A DNA stretch of 64,000 bases, from positions 186,001-250,000 of the forward strand of contig JADJNS010000018.1 of the NCBI GenBank assembly GCA_016714225.1, in the 5' to 3' direction. Numbering within the stretch: the first letter of the stretch is position 1; every line of letters begins with the position of its first letter. The translations under genes were made by a program, and so were the position numbers. Source of the DNA: Archangiaceae bacterium (GTDB lineage: Bacteria; Myxococcota; Myxococcia; Myxococcales; Myxococcaceae). Below the pieces are notes generated by a model. It was not told the origin of the DNA. It did no database searches and saw nothing but the letters and a program-made list of their open reading frames with translations. Shown here one piece after another: positions 1-10,233 of this stretch.

Positions 1-1779
1 GAGTTCTACACCGGCGGGGTTCCCGCGCGGTACGAGCCGGGGCTGTCGGGCGCGATGGAGGTTCACTACGCCACCGGCGAGACCAAGAAGCCGCGGGTGC
101 TGGCCGACGTCTCGATGCTCACCGCAATGGCGAGGGCCGACGTGCCGCTGGGCATCGAGGGGCTCTCGGCGGTGGTGTCGTTTCGACGCAGCTACCTCGA
201 GGCGTACTTCGCGATTCTGAGGGCGGTGAAGATCATCGGCTCGAACTTCTTCGCGCCCGAGATCACCGAGGCGCTCGCGCGGGTGAACTACCGGCGCGGC
301 CGGCACAACACGATGCTGACGTACATGTTCGCGCAGGACGGGCTGAAGCTGCAGGTCAGCCCCGGCGAGCAGGTGACGTTCAACTTCGTGGGCGACCTCT
401 CGCTGCTCAACCGCCTGCACCTGGCGTCGCTGCAGCACAAGATCGACCTGGGCGGCGACAGCAACCTCACCTTTCAGGCGTCGTACACGCACGACGCGAG
501 CGCCACGCGCACCGCCGAGACCCTGCCGGGCGAGACGATGCCCGAGCCGAGCCGCGTCTTCAGCAACGACGCGCAGCGGGGCGACCTGGTGCTGCGCGCC
601 GACGGCGTGGCGGCCGGCGGCACGAACCGGCTTCAGGCGGGCGTGCAGTACTCGCACCGCACGCTGCACCTCAGCGGCGACGTGCCCGACCTCACCGCGG
701 TGCCGACCTGGGCCGCGCTGCCGTCGGCCGATACCCACGACCGGCCGCTGGTCATCAACCCCGACGTGGTGCGCGACCTGGTGGCGGCCTACGCCGAGCA
801 CACCTGGCGCCCGCTCGAGTCGTTCACCATCGAGGCCGGCGGCCGCGCGCAGCTCGAGGCGCTGAGGCGCTACGTCCCCCAGGGTGGCCCTTCGTCGAGC
901 ACCTGGCTCGGCAGCGGCTCGGCGCGGCTGGCGGCGGCGTGGACCTCGCCGATTCGCACCGTGCTGAAGGTGTCGACCGGCGTGGCGATGCAGCCGGTGC
1001 AGTCTCCGCTGCTGCTCGACCCGACCTACGGCAACCCGCGCCTTTCGCCCGAGCGCAGCTTGCAGGTGGTGGGAGGCATCGAGCAGCCGCTGCCCATCGA
1101 GGCGCTGCTCAAGCTCGAGGTGTGGGCGAAGTACCTCGACCAGCTGGTGGTGAACCCCGACACGCCCGCGGGGCTCGCCGAGCGGCTGGCGCGCGGCGAG
1201 CCCGCGTTCGTGAACCAGGGCACGGGCTTCGCGCGCGGCGGTGACCTGCTCTTCATCGGCCGCACGCGGCACTTCTTCTACGGCCTGTCGATGGGGCTCT
1301 TGGCGTCTGACCGCACCAACCCGCTCGCGGCGGTGCGGCAGACGTACCCGACGCCGTGGGACCAGAAGTTCACCGCCACGGCGACCTTGAGCTGGTCGCC
1401 GACCGACCACTGGCTGGTGAGCGGCAAGTTCAGCTTTCGCACCGGGCGGCCGTTTACGCCGATCGAGAACTTTCGGCTGGTCGACCGCGACGCCAACGGC
1501 GACCTGCTGACCCGCCCGTACTACGTACCCGAGTTCGGCGGCGTGAACTCCGACCGCTACCCGCTGTTCTACGAGCTGTCGATTCGCGCCGAGTACCGCT
1601 TCAACCTCGGGCCCTTGAAGATGGCCGTCTACGCCGAGGTGATGAACCTGACCAACTCGACCAACGTGTTCTCGTACATCTACGGCCTCGGCGACCCGAA
1701 GAACGGCGTGCTGCCCGACCGCGGCGTGGTGAACCACCTGCCGATTCGGCCTTTCCTGGGCCTTCGCGCCGAGTATTGA
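1..1779 (+). CDS. TonB-dependent outer-membrane receptor, C-terminal part (5' end outside window)
   Basis: The reading frame is open from base 1 to the TGA at 1777-1779, so the signal peptide and most of the plug lie upstream of the window. The first visible residues (GGVPARYEPGLSGAM) resemble the end of a plug domain. About 570 residues follow with alternating hydrophobic/polar beta-strands and aromatic girdles typical of a 22-strand TonB-dependent barrel, for example YAEHTWRP, GGRAQLEALRRY, WSPTDHWLVSGKFSFRTG and a final strand ending in LRAEY. Such receptors import large ligands (siderophores, cobalamin, glycans) using TonB energy. The substrate cannot be told from this part. It ends 6 bases before the MFS transporter, so the two are probably co-transcribed and may handle the same nutrient. 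Confidence 0.85.
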   Translation, partial: EFYTGGVPARYEPGLSGAMEVHYATGETKKPRVLADVSMLTAMARADVPLGIEGLSAVVSFRRSYLEAYFAILRAVKIIGSNFFAPEITEALARVNYRRGRHNTMLTYMFAQDGLKLQVSPGEQVTFNFVGDLSLLNRLHLASLQHKIDLGGDSNLTFQASYTHDASATRTAETLPGETMPEPSRVFSNDAQRGDLVLRADGVAAGGTNRLQAGVQYSHRTLHLSGDVPDLTAVPTWAALPSADTHDRPLVINPDVVRDLVAAYAEHTWRPLESFTIEAGGRAQLEALRRYVPQGGPSSSTWLGSGSARLAAAWTSPIRTVLKVSTGVAMQPVQSPLLLDPTYGNPRLSPERSLQVVGGIEQPLPIEALLKLEVWAKYLDQLVVNPDTPAGLAERLARGEPAFVNQGTGFARGGDLLFIGRTRHFFYGLSMGLLASDRTNPLAAVRQTYPTPWDQKFTATATLSWSPTDHWLVSGKFSFRTGRPFTPIENFRLVDRDANGDLLTRPYYVPEFGGVNSDRYPLFYELSIRAEYRFNLGPLKMAVYAEVMNLTNSTNVFSYIYGLGDPKNGVLPDRGVVNHLPIRPFLGLRAEY

Positions 1780-1785
1780 AGAGGC

Positions 1786-3213
1786 ATGAGCGCCTCGTTC
1801 GGCCCGCTGACCACCGACGTGCCGGCGCGGCTCGACCGGCTGCCCTGGCTCAAGTGGCACACGATGATCGTGGTCGCCCTGGGCGTGACGTGGATTCTCG
1901 ATGGCCTCGAGGTGACCATCGTGGGCGCCCTGGGCGGCGCGCTCGAGTCGCCGGCGGCGCTGGGGCTGACCAGCGCCGAGGTGGGGCTGTCGGCGAGCGC
2001 GTACGTGGGTGGCGCCATCTCGGGGGCGCTGTTCTTCGGGCACCTCACCGACCGCTGGGGCCGCAAGCGCCTCTTCTTGTGGACGCTGGCGCTCTACGTG
2101 CTCGCCACCGTCGCCACCGGGCTGTCGTGGAGCGTGGCGTCGTTCATCGCGTTTCGGTTCTTCACCGGCACCGCCATCGGCGGCGAGTACGCGGCGATCA
2201 ACTCGGCCATCGACGAGCTGCTGCCGGCGCGGGTGCGCGGCTTCGCGGCGCTGGGCATCAACGGCAGCTACTGGGTGGGCACCGCGCTGGGCGCGCTGGC
2301 CAGCACGGTGCTGCTCGACCCCGAGCTGTTCGCGCCGTGGCTGGGGTGGCGGCTGGCGTTTCTGTTGGGGGCGGTGCTCGCCGCCGCGGTGGTGCTGGTG
2401 CGAAGGCACGTGCCCGAGAGCCCGCGCTGGCTGATGCTGCACGGCCGGCACGACGAGGCGCTCGAGGTGGTGGCGGCGGCCGAGGGCCAGGCGCGGCTCG
2501 AGGGGCACGCGCTCGCCGAGGTCGAGCGCACGCTGACCCTCGCTCCGCACCCGCTCACCTTCGGCCTCGTGGCGCGCACGCTGCTGGGCAAGTACCGCGG
2601 CCGCACCGTGCTGGGGCTGTCGCTGATGCTCGCGCAGGCGTTCTTCTACAACGCCATCTTCTTCACCTACGCGCTGGTGCTGACGAAGTTCTTCGGCGTG
2701 GCGCCCGACCGGGTGGGCATCTACCTGCTGCCGTTCGCGGCGGGGAACTTTCTGGGGCCGCTGCTGCTGGGGCGGGCGTTCGATGGCATCGGGCGCAAGG
2801 CGATGATCGTCACCACCTACGCAGTGTCGGGCGTGCTGCTGCTCGGCACCGGGGTGTTGTTTCAGCAGGGGCTCTTGACCGCGTGGACCCAGACGCTGTG
2901 CTGGTGCGTGGTGTTCTTCTTCGGCTCGGCCGCGGCGAGCTCGGCGTACCTGACGGTGAGCGAGCTGTTCCCGCTCGAGATTCGCGCGCTGGCGATCGCG
3001 CTGTTCTACGCGGTGGGCACCGGGGCGGGCGGGGTGGCGGCTCCGGCGCTGTTCGGCGCGCTGATCGGCACCGGCGACCCGAGCCGGGTGTTCTTGGGCT
3101 ACGCGCTGGGCGCGGCGCTGATGCTGATGGCGGCCGGCGTGGCGGCGGTGCTGGGCGTGAACGCCGAGCGCAAGTCGCTGGAAGAGCTGTCGGCGCCGCT
3201 GTCGTCGCGGTGA
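1786..3213 (+). CDS. MFS transporter, sugar-porter/metabolite:H+ symporter type
   Basis: This 475-residue protein has about 12 hydrophobic segments. The major-facilitator signature GHLTDRWGRKR is at residues ~84-94, the sugar-porter type motif PESPRWL at ~209-215, and a second-half repeat GRAFDGIGRKAM at ~325-337. The long soluble loop after helix 6 (~205-265) is normal for this family. ATG at 1786 follows a GAAGAGG ribosome site that overlaps the end of the TonB receptor gene. The pairing of outer-membrane receptor and inner-membrane symporter suggests import of one small organic solute across both membranes. The substrate is not predictable from what I can see. Confidence 0.9.
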   Translation: MSASFGPLTTDVPARLDRLPWLKWHTMIVVALGVTWILDGLEVTIVGALGGALESPAALGLTSAEVGLSASAYVGGAISGALFFGHLTDRWGRKRLFLWTLALYVLATVATGLSWSVASFIAFRFFTGTAIGGEYAAINSAIDELLPARVRGFAALGINGSYWVGTALGALASTVLLDPELFAPWLGWRLAFLLGAVLAAAVVLVRRHVPESPRWLMLHGRHDEALEVVAAAEGQARLEGHALAEVERTLTLAPHPLTFGLVARTLLGKYRGRTVLGLSLMLAQAFFYNAIFFTYALVLTKFFGVAPDRVGIYLLPFAAGNFLGPLLLGRAFDGIGRKAMIVTTYAVSGVLLLGTGVLFQQGLLTAWTQTLCWCVVFFFGSAAASSAYLTVSELFPLEIRALAIALFYAVGTGAGGVAAPALFGALIGTGDPSRVFLGYALGAALMLMAAGVAAVLGVNAERKSLEELSAPLSSR

Positions 3214-3224
3214 GGGCCCGAGAG

Positions 3225-3567
3225 CGGTCAGGGTGTGAGCGAAGTCGAACCCTGCCGTCGCTCGCCGAAGGCTCAGGCCCAGATACTCCGTCGTATGGGT
3301 GCGTGCGGGGTGCTGCTTGACGCATGGAGTTCGCAACGTGGGTGCGTTCCAGCTCCGTCGGCACCCGACTTCGGCCTGAAGGCCTCCGCTCAGAGGCTGA
3401 CAGTTTTTGCCCGGACCGAGCCGGAGCGCAGATACGCGAGCCGCCCAAGGAGCGAACCCGAAGGCGCACTTCGTGGTTCGTCGAGGGGTTGCGACGCAGG
3501 CCGGCGAAGTGGATCGGCGCTTCCGGCGACGGGAGGGCAAATACTGCCAGCCTCTCAGGGTGCGCGG
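3225..3567. repeat. Dispersed intergenic repeat, copy A (long variant)
   Basis: This fills the gap between the convergent MFS and HTTM genes. It matches copies at 10234-10414 and 41624-41808: an edge of the type 'GAGCGAAGTCGA', then a conserved core around 'ACTCC[A/G]TCGTAT' and 'GGTGCTGCTTG', and a right edge 'CTCAGGGTGCGCGG' (3554-3567). This copy has about 150 extra bases between core and right edge, and its left edge is degraded. It has no credible coding content; open frames here are artefacts of GC-rich sequence. Confidence 0.7.
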
Positions 3568-3573
3568 CTTCGT

Positions 3574-4842
3574 CTACTGCGCCACCGTGACCTGTTCCTT
3601 CTTCACGGTGATGAGGCCGTCGACGACGGGAAACGAGCGCAGGGTCAAGCGCAGCGTTCTGCCGATCAGCATTCTGCGCTGGGCCATGGGCACCTGGGCG
3701 GTCTGCTCGTCGACCCAGCGCCGGGCGGCGGCGGGCGGGGCCTCGCCCGGCTGCATGCGCACCAGAATCTGCGCGCCGACCGCGGCGCTGGTGCCGCCGA
3801 AGCACGGCTTGCCCGAGCCGTCGGCCTGCAGCACCTCGCAGGCGATGATGTCGACCTGGTCGCGGTAGTCCTGGTACGTCGAATAGGTGTCGAAGTCGGC
3901 GAGCGGCCAGAAGTGCAGCCGCCCCAGGGCACCGGCGAGCATCACGATGAGCACCGCGGCCGCGGCGAGCGCCGGGGGGCCGCGAGGGGCCGGAGAGGGC
4001 TCGGTGGGCATCGGCGCGCGTCGGGTCAGCGGCCACTCGAAGAACACCAGGTAGGCGGCGCAGAACGACGCGACGAACTGCCAGATGCCCATCAGCACCC
4101 AGGTGCCGAGGTGAAAGCCGAGGCCCGCCGCCACGTACACCCAGCGCACCTTCGAGCGGCGGGGCCACAGCAGCACCGTCCAGAACGAGAGCTCGAAGCC
4201 GATGGCCAGCCAACTGCCAATCAGGCACAGGGTGCGTGACTGACCGAGCGCGGCGCCCAGGGTCAGCGACGGGTTCATCGCGTACTTCTCGATGAAGATG
4301 GTCTGCAGGTTGTAGCCGTCGAGCCATTTGAAGCCGCTGTCGTCGAGCTTGCTGTACGCGGCGCCGAGGTAGGCGATGGCGAGCGCGGCGCGAACGCTCA
4401 GCAGCGGCCAGGCCACCGCGCGCCCTCGCGGGGCGACGAGCAGCAGCACGAGCACGTAGACGTGCAGGGTGTGGTGGTCAGACGGGCGGTCGGAGCCGAT
4501 GTGCGGCTTGGCCCAGCCGAGCACGGTGCCGAAGAAGAAGAGGTAGGCGAGCAGCGCGGCGATGAGCGCGGGCCGCTCGAAGCGCGCGGGGCCGAGCGCG
4601 GCGGCGAGCAGCGCCACCACCAGCGCGGCTCCACCGGCGACGGCGAGGGGCAGCGGCGGCAGCCCCACCCCCAGCTTCGCGAACGGGGGAATCGGCCCGT
4701 AGTACTGGGAGTAGACCGCGTAGCGGTCTGACATGCGCCACAGCTCGCTCAGGGTGATGGCGGCCAGCGCGACGCAGTACGTGCGGCGAAAGAACGGCAG
4801 CGCCTGCTCGTGCACCGGCTCGAGGAGGCGGGCTTTGAGCAT
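3574..4842 (-). CDS. HTTM-like (vitamin K-dependent carboxylase-like) integral membrane protein
   Basis: This 422-residue polytopic membrane protein starts with a cytosolic stretch and then has a series of helices. HTTM-type sequence features are visible: TLHVYVLVLLLVAP, YLGAAYSKLDDSGFKWLDGY (residues ~155-175) and GLGFHLGTWVLMGIWQF. Bacterial HTTM proteins resemble the membrane part of vitamin K-dependent gamma-glutamyl carboxylase, but their reaction is mostly unknown. A C-terminal soluble part of ~120 residues follows the last helix. ATG at 4842 lies 3 bases beyond the stop of the upstream barrel-like gene, so the two are translationally close and probably one operon. Confidence 0.75.
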   Translation of the reverse strand: MLKARLLEPVHEQALPFFRRTYCVALAAITLSELWRMSDRYAVYSQYYGPIPPFAKLGVGLPPLPLAVAGGAALVVALLAAALGPARFERPALIAALLAYLFFFGTVLGWAKPHIGSDRPSDHHTLHVYVLVLLLVAPRGRAVAWPLLSVRAALAIAYLGAAYSKLDDSGFKWLDGYNLQTIFIEKYAMNPSLTLGAALGQSRTLCLIGSWLAIGFELSFWTVLLWPRRSKVRWVYVAAGLGFHLGTWVLMGIWQFVASFCAAYLVFFEWPLTRRAPMPTEPSPAPRGPPALAAAAVLIVMLAGALGRLHFWPLADFDTYSTYQDYRDQVDIIACEVLQADGSGKPCFGGTSAAVGAQILVRMQPGEAPPAAARRWVDEQTAQVPMAQRRMLIGRTLRLTLRSFPVVDGLITVKKEQVTVAQ

Positions 4843-4845
4843 CGC

Positions 4846-5706
4846 TCAGCGCGACTGCAGGGTGAGGCTCACCGCGACCAGGCGGCCGTTGTACCCGCCG
4901 AGCTCGTGGCGGTACGAGACATCGACGCCCACGCCCTGGGTGACGAAGCCCAGGCCGGCGCTGAGGTAGCGGGTGCCGGTGATGTTGTCCCAGGTGAAGC
5001 CGGCGCGAATGGGCACCACGTCGCCGGCGATCCACTCGAGGCCCGTCGCCCAGGCCCAGCGGGGGAAGGCGGCGTTGAAGTCCATGCGCCACTCGAACGA
5101 GGGGGTGAAGGTGCCGAACGAGGCCGAGGTCGAGAGCACGAAGTAGCGGTTCACCAGCGGGCTCGCGACGGGAATGAGGTTGTGCCCCGAGAAGCCGACC
5201 ACCCACACGTCGAACAGCCGCACCGCCGCGCCCGCGCCCATGGTGATGGAGTTGGTGGCGTAGGGGCCGGTGATGAGCTGGTAGCGGGCGTTGACTCCGA
5301 TGTGGAGAAAGTCGCCGAAGGCGTAGGCGATGGAGGTGGTGTTGAGGTGCGCGACGCTGCGGCCGTGGGGGCTGTCGAAGGTGACCAGGGTGTACGACTG
5401 GCCGTAGGCGAGCTCGCTGGTGGCGCTGTCGACGACCGAGACTCCGCCGAAGCCGTAGCCGTTGGGAATGTCCCACGCGCCGCCCAGCACCAGCTGGTAG
5501 CGCTTGTACATCGAGAGCATCGCCGGGTTGCCGTTGACGCCCTCGGTGCCGTAGCCGACGGCGTGAAACGCGCCGCCCATGCCGAAGTTGCGGGCCTGCA
5601 TCGCGGCGTCGTTGAGCGCGTCGTTGACGGGCAGCGCCGCCTCTTTGGGAATGTCGGCGGCGTACGCGCTCGAGGCGACCCACGCGCTGAGGAAGAGAAC
5701 GCGCAT
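4846..5706 (-). CDS. Exported outer-membrane beta-barrel-like protein (PorV/FadL-like)
   Basis: I chose ATG 5706 because it opens directly into a signal peptide (MRVLFLSAWVASSAYA, cleavage before ADIP); an upstream in-frame ATG at 5769 would bury it. The mature ~270 residues begin with the pattern ARNFGMGGAFHAVGYG..GVNGNPAML, which resembles the N-terminus of PorV/FadL-type barrels, and go on as alternating beta-strands. It probably sits in the outer membrane. The gene is divergent from galU with 61 bases between starts, and is followed 3 bases later by the HTTM-like gene. No substrate can be inferred. Confidence 0.6.
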   Translation of the reverse strand: MRVLFLSAWVASSAYAADIPKEAALPVNDALNDAAMQARNFGMGGAFHAVGYGTEGVNGNPAMLSMYKRYQLVLGGAWDIPNGYGFGGVSVVDSATSELAYGQSYTLVTFDSPHGRSVAHLNTTSIAYAFGDFLHIGVNARYQLITGPYATNSITMGAGAAVRLFDVWVVGFSGHNLIPVASPLVNRYFVLSTSASFGTFTPSFEWRMDFNAAFPRWAWATGLEWIAGDVVPIRAGFTWDNITGTRYLSAGLGFVTQGVGVDVSYRHELGGYNGRLVAVSLTLQSR

Positions 5707-5767
5707 CGTCAGGGGTTCTACGACGGCATGGCGGGGCTGACGAGTTTCGGTTACACGAGCGCGAGCC

Positions 5768-6634
<867 letters not shown>

Positions 6635-6638
<4 letters not shown>

Positions 6639-7360
6639 GGCTCGCGGCCCTCGCGCTGGTGCTGGCGTACGTGATGCCGCCGTACTCGGTGCTGCGGCGC
6701 ATGGCCGAGAGCCGCGACGACCTGGGCCTGAGCGCGCTGAAGGTCGAGGGCACCGCGACGGCTCCGGCGGCGGCGGCACCCGACTACGCGAACGCGCTGG
6801 GAGTCACCGCGGGGCAGGGCGAGCTGCAGCTGTCGGCGGCGGTGTCGATGCGCCTGCCGGGGCGGTGCCGGGTCGAGCTGTCGTCGCTCGACAGCACGCG
6901 TTCGGTGGCGGCGGTGACCAGCAACGGCAAGAAGCGCTTCGACGGAGCCGAGCTGCCCGCGCTGCAGGTGGCGGCCGACGAAATCTGTGCGGTGCTCGCG
7001 CTGCACGGTGCGGGCGATGGCGACTCGCGCGCCGCCGTCGAGCGGCACCTGAGCGGCCACAAGGTCGACGTGCGGCAGGCGTCGCTGGGTCGCTTTCAGG
7101 GGAAGCTGGCGTACGTCATCGGCGACTCGAAGCGCGGCGCCTCGCAGTTCTGGGTGTTCAAGGACGAGAAGTTTCACCCGGCGCGGTCGATCTTCTCTGA
7201 CGACAAGGGCAGCTGGGACGTGCGGTTCATCGACTACGACTCGCAGGCCATCGATTGGTTCCCCCGCGTGGTCGAGGTGTGGAAGGGCGATGCGCTGCAG
7301 CTGCGCATGACCACGCTCAACACCGACGCGAAGCCGAAGCTCGACGACAAGAGCTTCTAG
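6635..7360 (+). CDS. Exported LolA-like protein of unknown function
   Basis: This 241-residue protein starts at GTG 6635, overlapping the galU stop (GTGA), which implies translational coupling. A short hydrophobic N-terminus (RLAALALVLAYVMPPYSV) suggests export. The remainder reads like a lipoprotein-carrier (LolA/LppX-type) fold: strands such as VSMRLPGRCRVELSS, GKLAYVIGDSKRGASQFWVFKD, and a C-terminal run with DVRFIDYDSQAIDWFPRVVE and LRMTTLNTDAKPKL. The family assignment rests on general pattern only. The gene ends in a 4-base overlap with the oppositely oriented 7357-7872 gene, sharing the bases CTAG. Confidence 0.5.
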
Positions 7361-7872
7361 TCTCTCAGCCCCAGCAGCGCGTCGATGCTGAAGCTCAGGG
7401 CCGAGAGCGCCTCGAGCCCTGCGGCCCCGGCCATGGCCCAGTTGCTGCCTTCGGGGCGTGCCGGGCGCAGCGCGAAGCCGCTGATGAACGAGGCGAGGCC
7501 GAGCACCGCGGTGAGGGTGCCGATGACGCGCAGGGTGTGGTTGAGCGCGGTGGGCGGGGTGCGTGCGGGCTGACCGGCGAAGAAGACGACCGGGCGCACC
7601 GCAGCCACGAGCACGAAAGCGCCGGTGCCGAGAATGGGGGGAACCGGCGTCGAGCCGGGGCGCGACTCGGAGAAGGGAATCGCGACGGCCAGCGCGGCGG
7701 CGATGGCCGCGGTGGCCAGACCCATCATCGCGGTGTCACGAGAGCGCGCGTCGGGGCTGGGCCGCACCGGCGCCTCGAGCCCGGGGGCGAGGGCGTCGGG
7801 GTCGACCGGCAAGTCGCTGGGCGGTACGTCGACCACCACCGCAGAGAGCGCGACGAGCAGGACCAGGGTCAT
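7357..7872 (-). CDS. Small exported/membrane protein, function unknown
   Basis: This is a 171-residue protein with an N-terminal signal-like segment (TLVLLVALSAVVVDV), a proline-rich stretch, and three further hydrophobic segments at about residues 50-66, 80-98 and 115-135. I recognise no catalytic motif. Small three- or four-helix proteins of this type are common in myxobacterial envelopes. Its stop codon overlaps the stop of the preceding rightward gene, an exact convergent CTAG arrangement. It lies 23 bases downstream of the large lipoprotein gene that ends at 7896, on the same strand. Confidence 0.5.
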   Translation of the reverse strand: MTLVLLVALSAVVVDVPPSDLPVDPDALAPGLEAPVRPSPDARSRDTAMMGLATAAIAAALAVAIPFSESRPGSTPVPPILGTGAFVLVAAVRPVVFFAGQPARTPPTALNHTLRVIGTLTAVLGLASFISGFALRPARPEGSNWAMAGAAGLEALSALSFSIDALLGLRD

Positions 7873-7895
7873 GGGTGATTGTTAGCACTGCGCCG

Positions 7896-10181
7896 TCACT
7901 GCTGGAGGCAGTAGAGGCGGCGGCCGTCGCTGCAGCCGGGCGCGCCGCCGTGGTTGAACCAGTCGGCCTGGGTGGAGAACGGCACGCCCTCGAAGGTGAA
8001 GGGAGCAGGGTTCACCCAGTCTTCGCAGTTGGCCGAGGTGGTGGCGCCCGGGCCCGGAGCGCCGGTGTAGGCGACGTCGTTGACGAGCAGGTTGTTGCCC
8101 TGGGTGTTCTCGAACGGGGCGAGCAGCCGGCCCAGGGCGAGGTTCAGGTCGGCGCGCGTGGCGATGACGGTGCCGTCTTCGCGCGCCCAGGGTGGGCCGG
8201 GCGGCGCGGCGCGCTGCGCGGCGGTGAGGGAGAGCGAGGGCAGCAGCGCCTTGTAGGTGCCGGTGAAGCCGCGCAGGTCGGCGTACGACTGGCAGAACGT
8301 GTCGGCCGCGTCGAGGCCGGCGTCGGGCCCCGAGCGAAACTTCACCGCCGCCGGCGTGACGAAGGCGAGGCGGGTGGGCGTGAAGGGGTCTCTGAGCATC
8401 GGCACGCTGCGGCCGGTGCCGAAGCAGTAGAAGCGCATCGGCGCGCCACAGCCCGGCGAGGCGGTGGTGCCGTCGCGCAGCCAGCGGGCTCCGCCGAGGG
8501 AGAGGTTGCCCGGCTGGGTCACCGAGGCGGTGCTGGTGAGCCCTGCGCACGAGGCCACCAGGTTGGTGTCGTCGTAGCCGGTGAAGACGCTGAACGCCGA
8601 GCTGGGCACCACTCCGAGCTGGGTCATGTTGGGCAGCGCGAACGGCTCGCCGAGCGCGGTGATGGTGTCGAACACGGTGAGGCCGTCGGGCCGCATCCAC
8701 CCTCGGGAGGTCGCCAGGGTGTCGAGCACCTGGTAGCTGCCGCCGTCGGGAGACTGGTAGCCGACCAGCGCCACGAACGGCCCGGGCAGGCCGGCGTCGG
8801 TCGCGAGCGCGTTGCACCAGCGATTGAGCACCAGCGAGGGCTCGCCTTCGAGCGCGACGGCGGCCGGCACGCGGCGCTCGTCGGAGACGAACACCAGGTT
8901 GGGGCGATCGAAGTTCGCCTCGAGCGCGAGGTCTTGCTCGTCGACGGTGACGTCGCAGAAGCCGTAGGGCGCGCCGCTCTCGCAGGGGGCGACCCAGTCG
9001 ACCAGCCGCGACCAGGGGTGGGTGGGGTGACCGCGCACGCTCAGCCGGGTGCCGGCGTCGACCTCGAGCGTGCAGCCGATCGAGCCGCGGCCGCAGACCG
9101 AGCCGCCGTCGAGCCATTCGATTTCTCCCGACGTGCCGCCCAGCAGGCGGTTGTAGACGTGCACGCTGAAGAGGCCCGGCACGCCGCCGCCGCCTGCTCC
9201 ACCGCTGCCACCCGAGCCGCCCCCGCTGGTCCCGCCCGCGCTGCCGCCTGAGCCACCGCCTGAGCCGCCGCCGGCCCCACCCGAACCTGCTTGCAGGGTC
9301 ACCGGCGCGAGGGTGTTGGCGCCGGCGATGACCAGCACGTTGGGCACGTCGAGGGTCTTGAACCCGCTCTTCTCGAAGCGCACGCTCCACAGCCCGGTCT
9401 GCAGGGTGGAGAAGGTGAAGGCGCCGCTCGAGTCGGTGGTGGTCTGCGGCGCGTCGCTGCCGTGCGCCGCGGTGACCGAGACGCCGGTGGCGGCCGCGCC
9501 GCTGGCGAGCACGGTCGAGCCGTGCAGCTCTCCGGTGGCGCCCATCGCAGGGGCGCGGTCGAGCACGATGTCGGCGAGGCGCAGGTCTTCGCCCGCGCGC
9601 AGGTTCACCCGCTGCGCGAAGGGCGCGTACTGGTCAGAGAACGCCGCCACGGTCTGTTCACCCTCGGGCAGGCCGCGCAGCACGTAGGTGCCGTCGTCTC
9701 CGGTCTGGGTGACGAACGGGGCCTCGGGCACGAAGACGCTGATGCCGCCGTGGCCGCCCGGAGCGCCGGCGCGGTCTGCCTTGAGCGCCTTGCCGGTGAT
9801 CTGCGCGTTGCGCCCCAGCACGATGATGCCGAGAAAGACGTCGCGGCCGGGGCCGGCGCCGGTGGCGGCCAGCGAGAAGAGGCGCTGGTGGTCGACGGCG
9901 CCGTCGCCGTCGGCGTCGAAGGTGAAGTGCAGCGTGCCGGTGCTGCTCACGACGCCGCTCAGCGCGACGCGGCCCTCGCTGTTGTCGGCCACGGCCTCGA
10001 GCGCGGTGCCCTGCAGCCGGGCGTGGGCCCCGACCGCCGGCTGCAGCTCGGTCTGGCCGGGGCGCGCGTAGACCACCAGCGCCTGCACCGTGCCCGGCTG
10101 TGGCGCGGCCGCTTCGGGGAGCGAGAGTTGCCGGCACGACAGGAGACAGCCGATCAGCGCCAGCGCGCGACGAGGTCCCAT
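7896..10181 (-). CDS. Large surface lipoprotein: carboxypeptidase-regulatory-like repeats, Gly/Ser linker, DUF1554-like C-terminus
   Basis: ATG 10181 gives a lipoprotein signal (residues 1-16, lipobox LLSC). The frame stays open upstream through the adjacent repeat, but those extra residues are repeat translation. The ~760-residue protein has N-terminal beta-sandwich domains, including carboxypeptidase-regulatory-like ones (GDDGTYVLRGLPEGEQTV and TTDSSGAFTFSTLQTGLW). A long Gly/Ser linker follows (about residues 295-335), then Cys-containing beta-rich sequence. The C-terminal ~170 residues resemble the DUF1554 fold (CQSYADLRGFTGTYKALLPS, CEDWVN, RLYCLQQ). It is probably anchored in the outer membrane with the C-terminal domain displayed outside. 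The ligand is unknown. Confidence 0.7.
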   Translation of the reverse strand: MGPRRALALIGCLLSCRQLSLPEAAAPQPGTVQALVVYARPGQTELQPAVGAHARLQGTALEAVADNSEGRVALSGVVSSTGTLHFTFDADGDGAVDHQRLFSLAATGAGPGRDVFLGIIVLGRNAQITGKALKADRAGAPGGHGGISVFVPEAPFVTQTGDDGTYVLRGLPEGEQTVAAFSDQYAPFAQRVNLRAGEDLRLADIVLDRAPAMGATGELHGSTVLASGAAATGVSVTAAHGSDAPQTTTDSSGAFTFSTLQTGLWSVRFEKSGFKTLDVPNVLVIAGANTLAPVTLQAGSGGAGGGSGGGSGGSAGGTSGGGSGGSGGAGGGGVPGLFSVHVYNRLLGGTSGEIEWLDGGSVCGRGSIGCTLEVDAGTRLSVRGHPTHPWSRLVDWVAPCESGAPYGFCDVTVDEQDLALEANFDRPNLVFVSDERRVPAAVALEGEPSLVLNRWCNALATDAGLPGPFVALVGYQSPDGGSYQVLDTLATSRGWMRPDGLTVFDTITALGEPFALPNMTQLGVVPSSAFSVFTGYDDTNLVASCAGLTSTASVTQPGNLSLGGARWLRDGTTASPGCGAPMRFYCFGTGRSVPMLRDPFTPTRLAFVTPAAVKFRSGPDAGLDAADTFCQSYADLRGFTGTYKALLPSLSLTAAQRAAPPGPPWAREDGTVIATRADLNLALGRLLAPFENTQGNNLLVNDVAYTGAPGPGATTSANCEDWVNPAPFTFEGVPFSTQADWFNHGGAPGCSDGRRLYCLQQ

Positions 10182-10233
10182 GCGTACGGTGACGATAGCG
10201 CCGGCGCGCGACACACGGCAGAGATCATCGAAG

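Noticed and set aside
1356..3320. A 654-residue open frame across the end of the receptor and the MFS gene
   Set aside because: Its translation is Arg/Ala/Gly-rich with no domain, and it lies out of frame over two well-supported genes.
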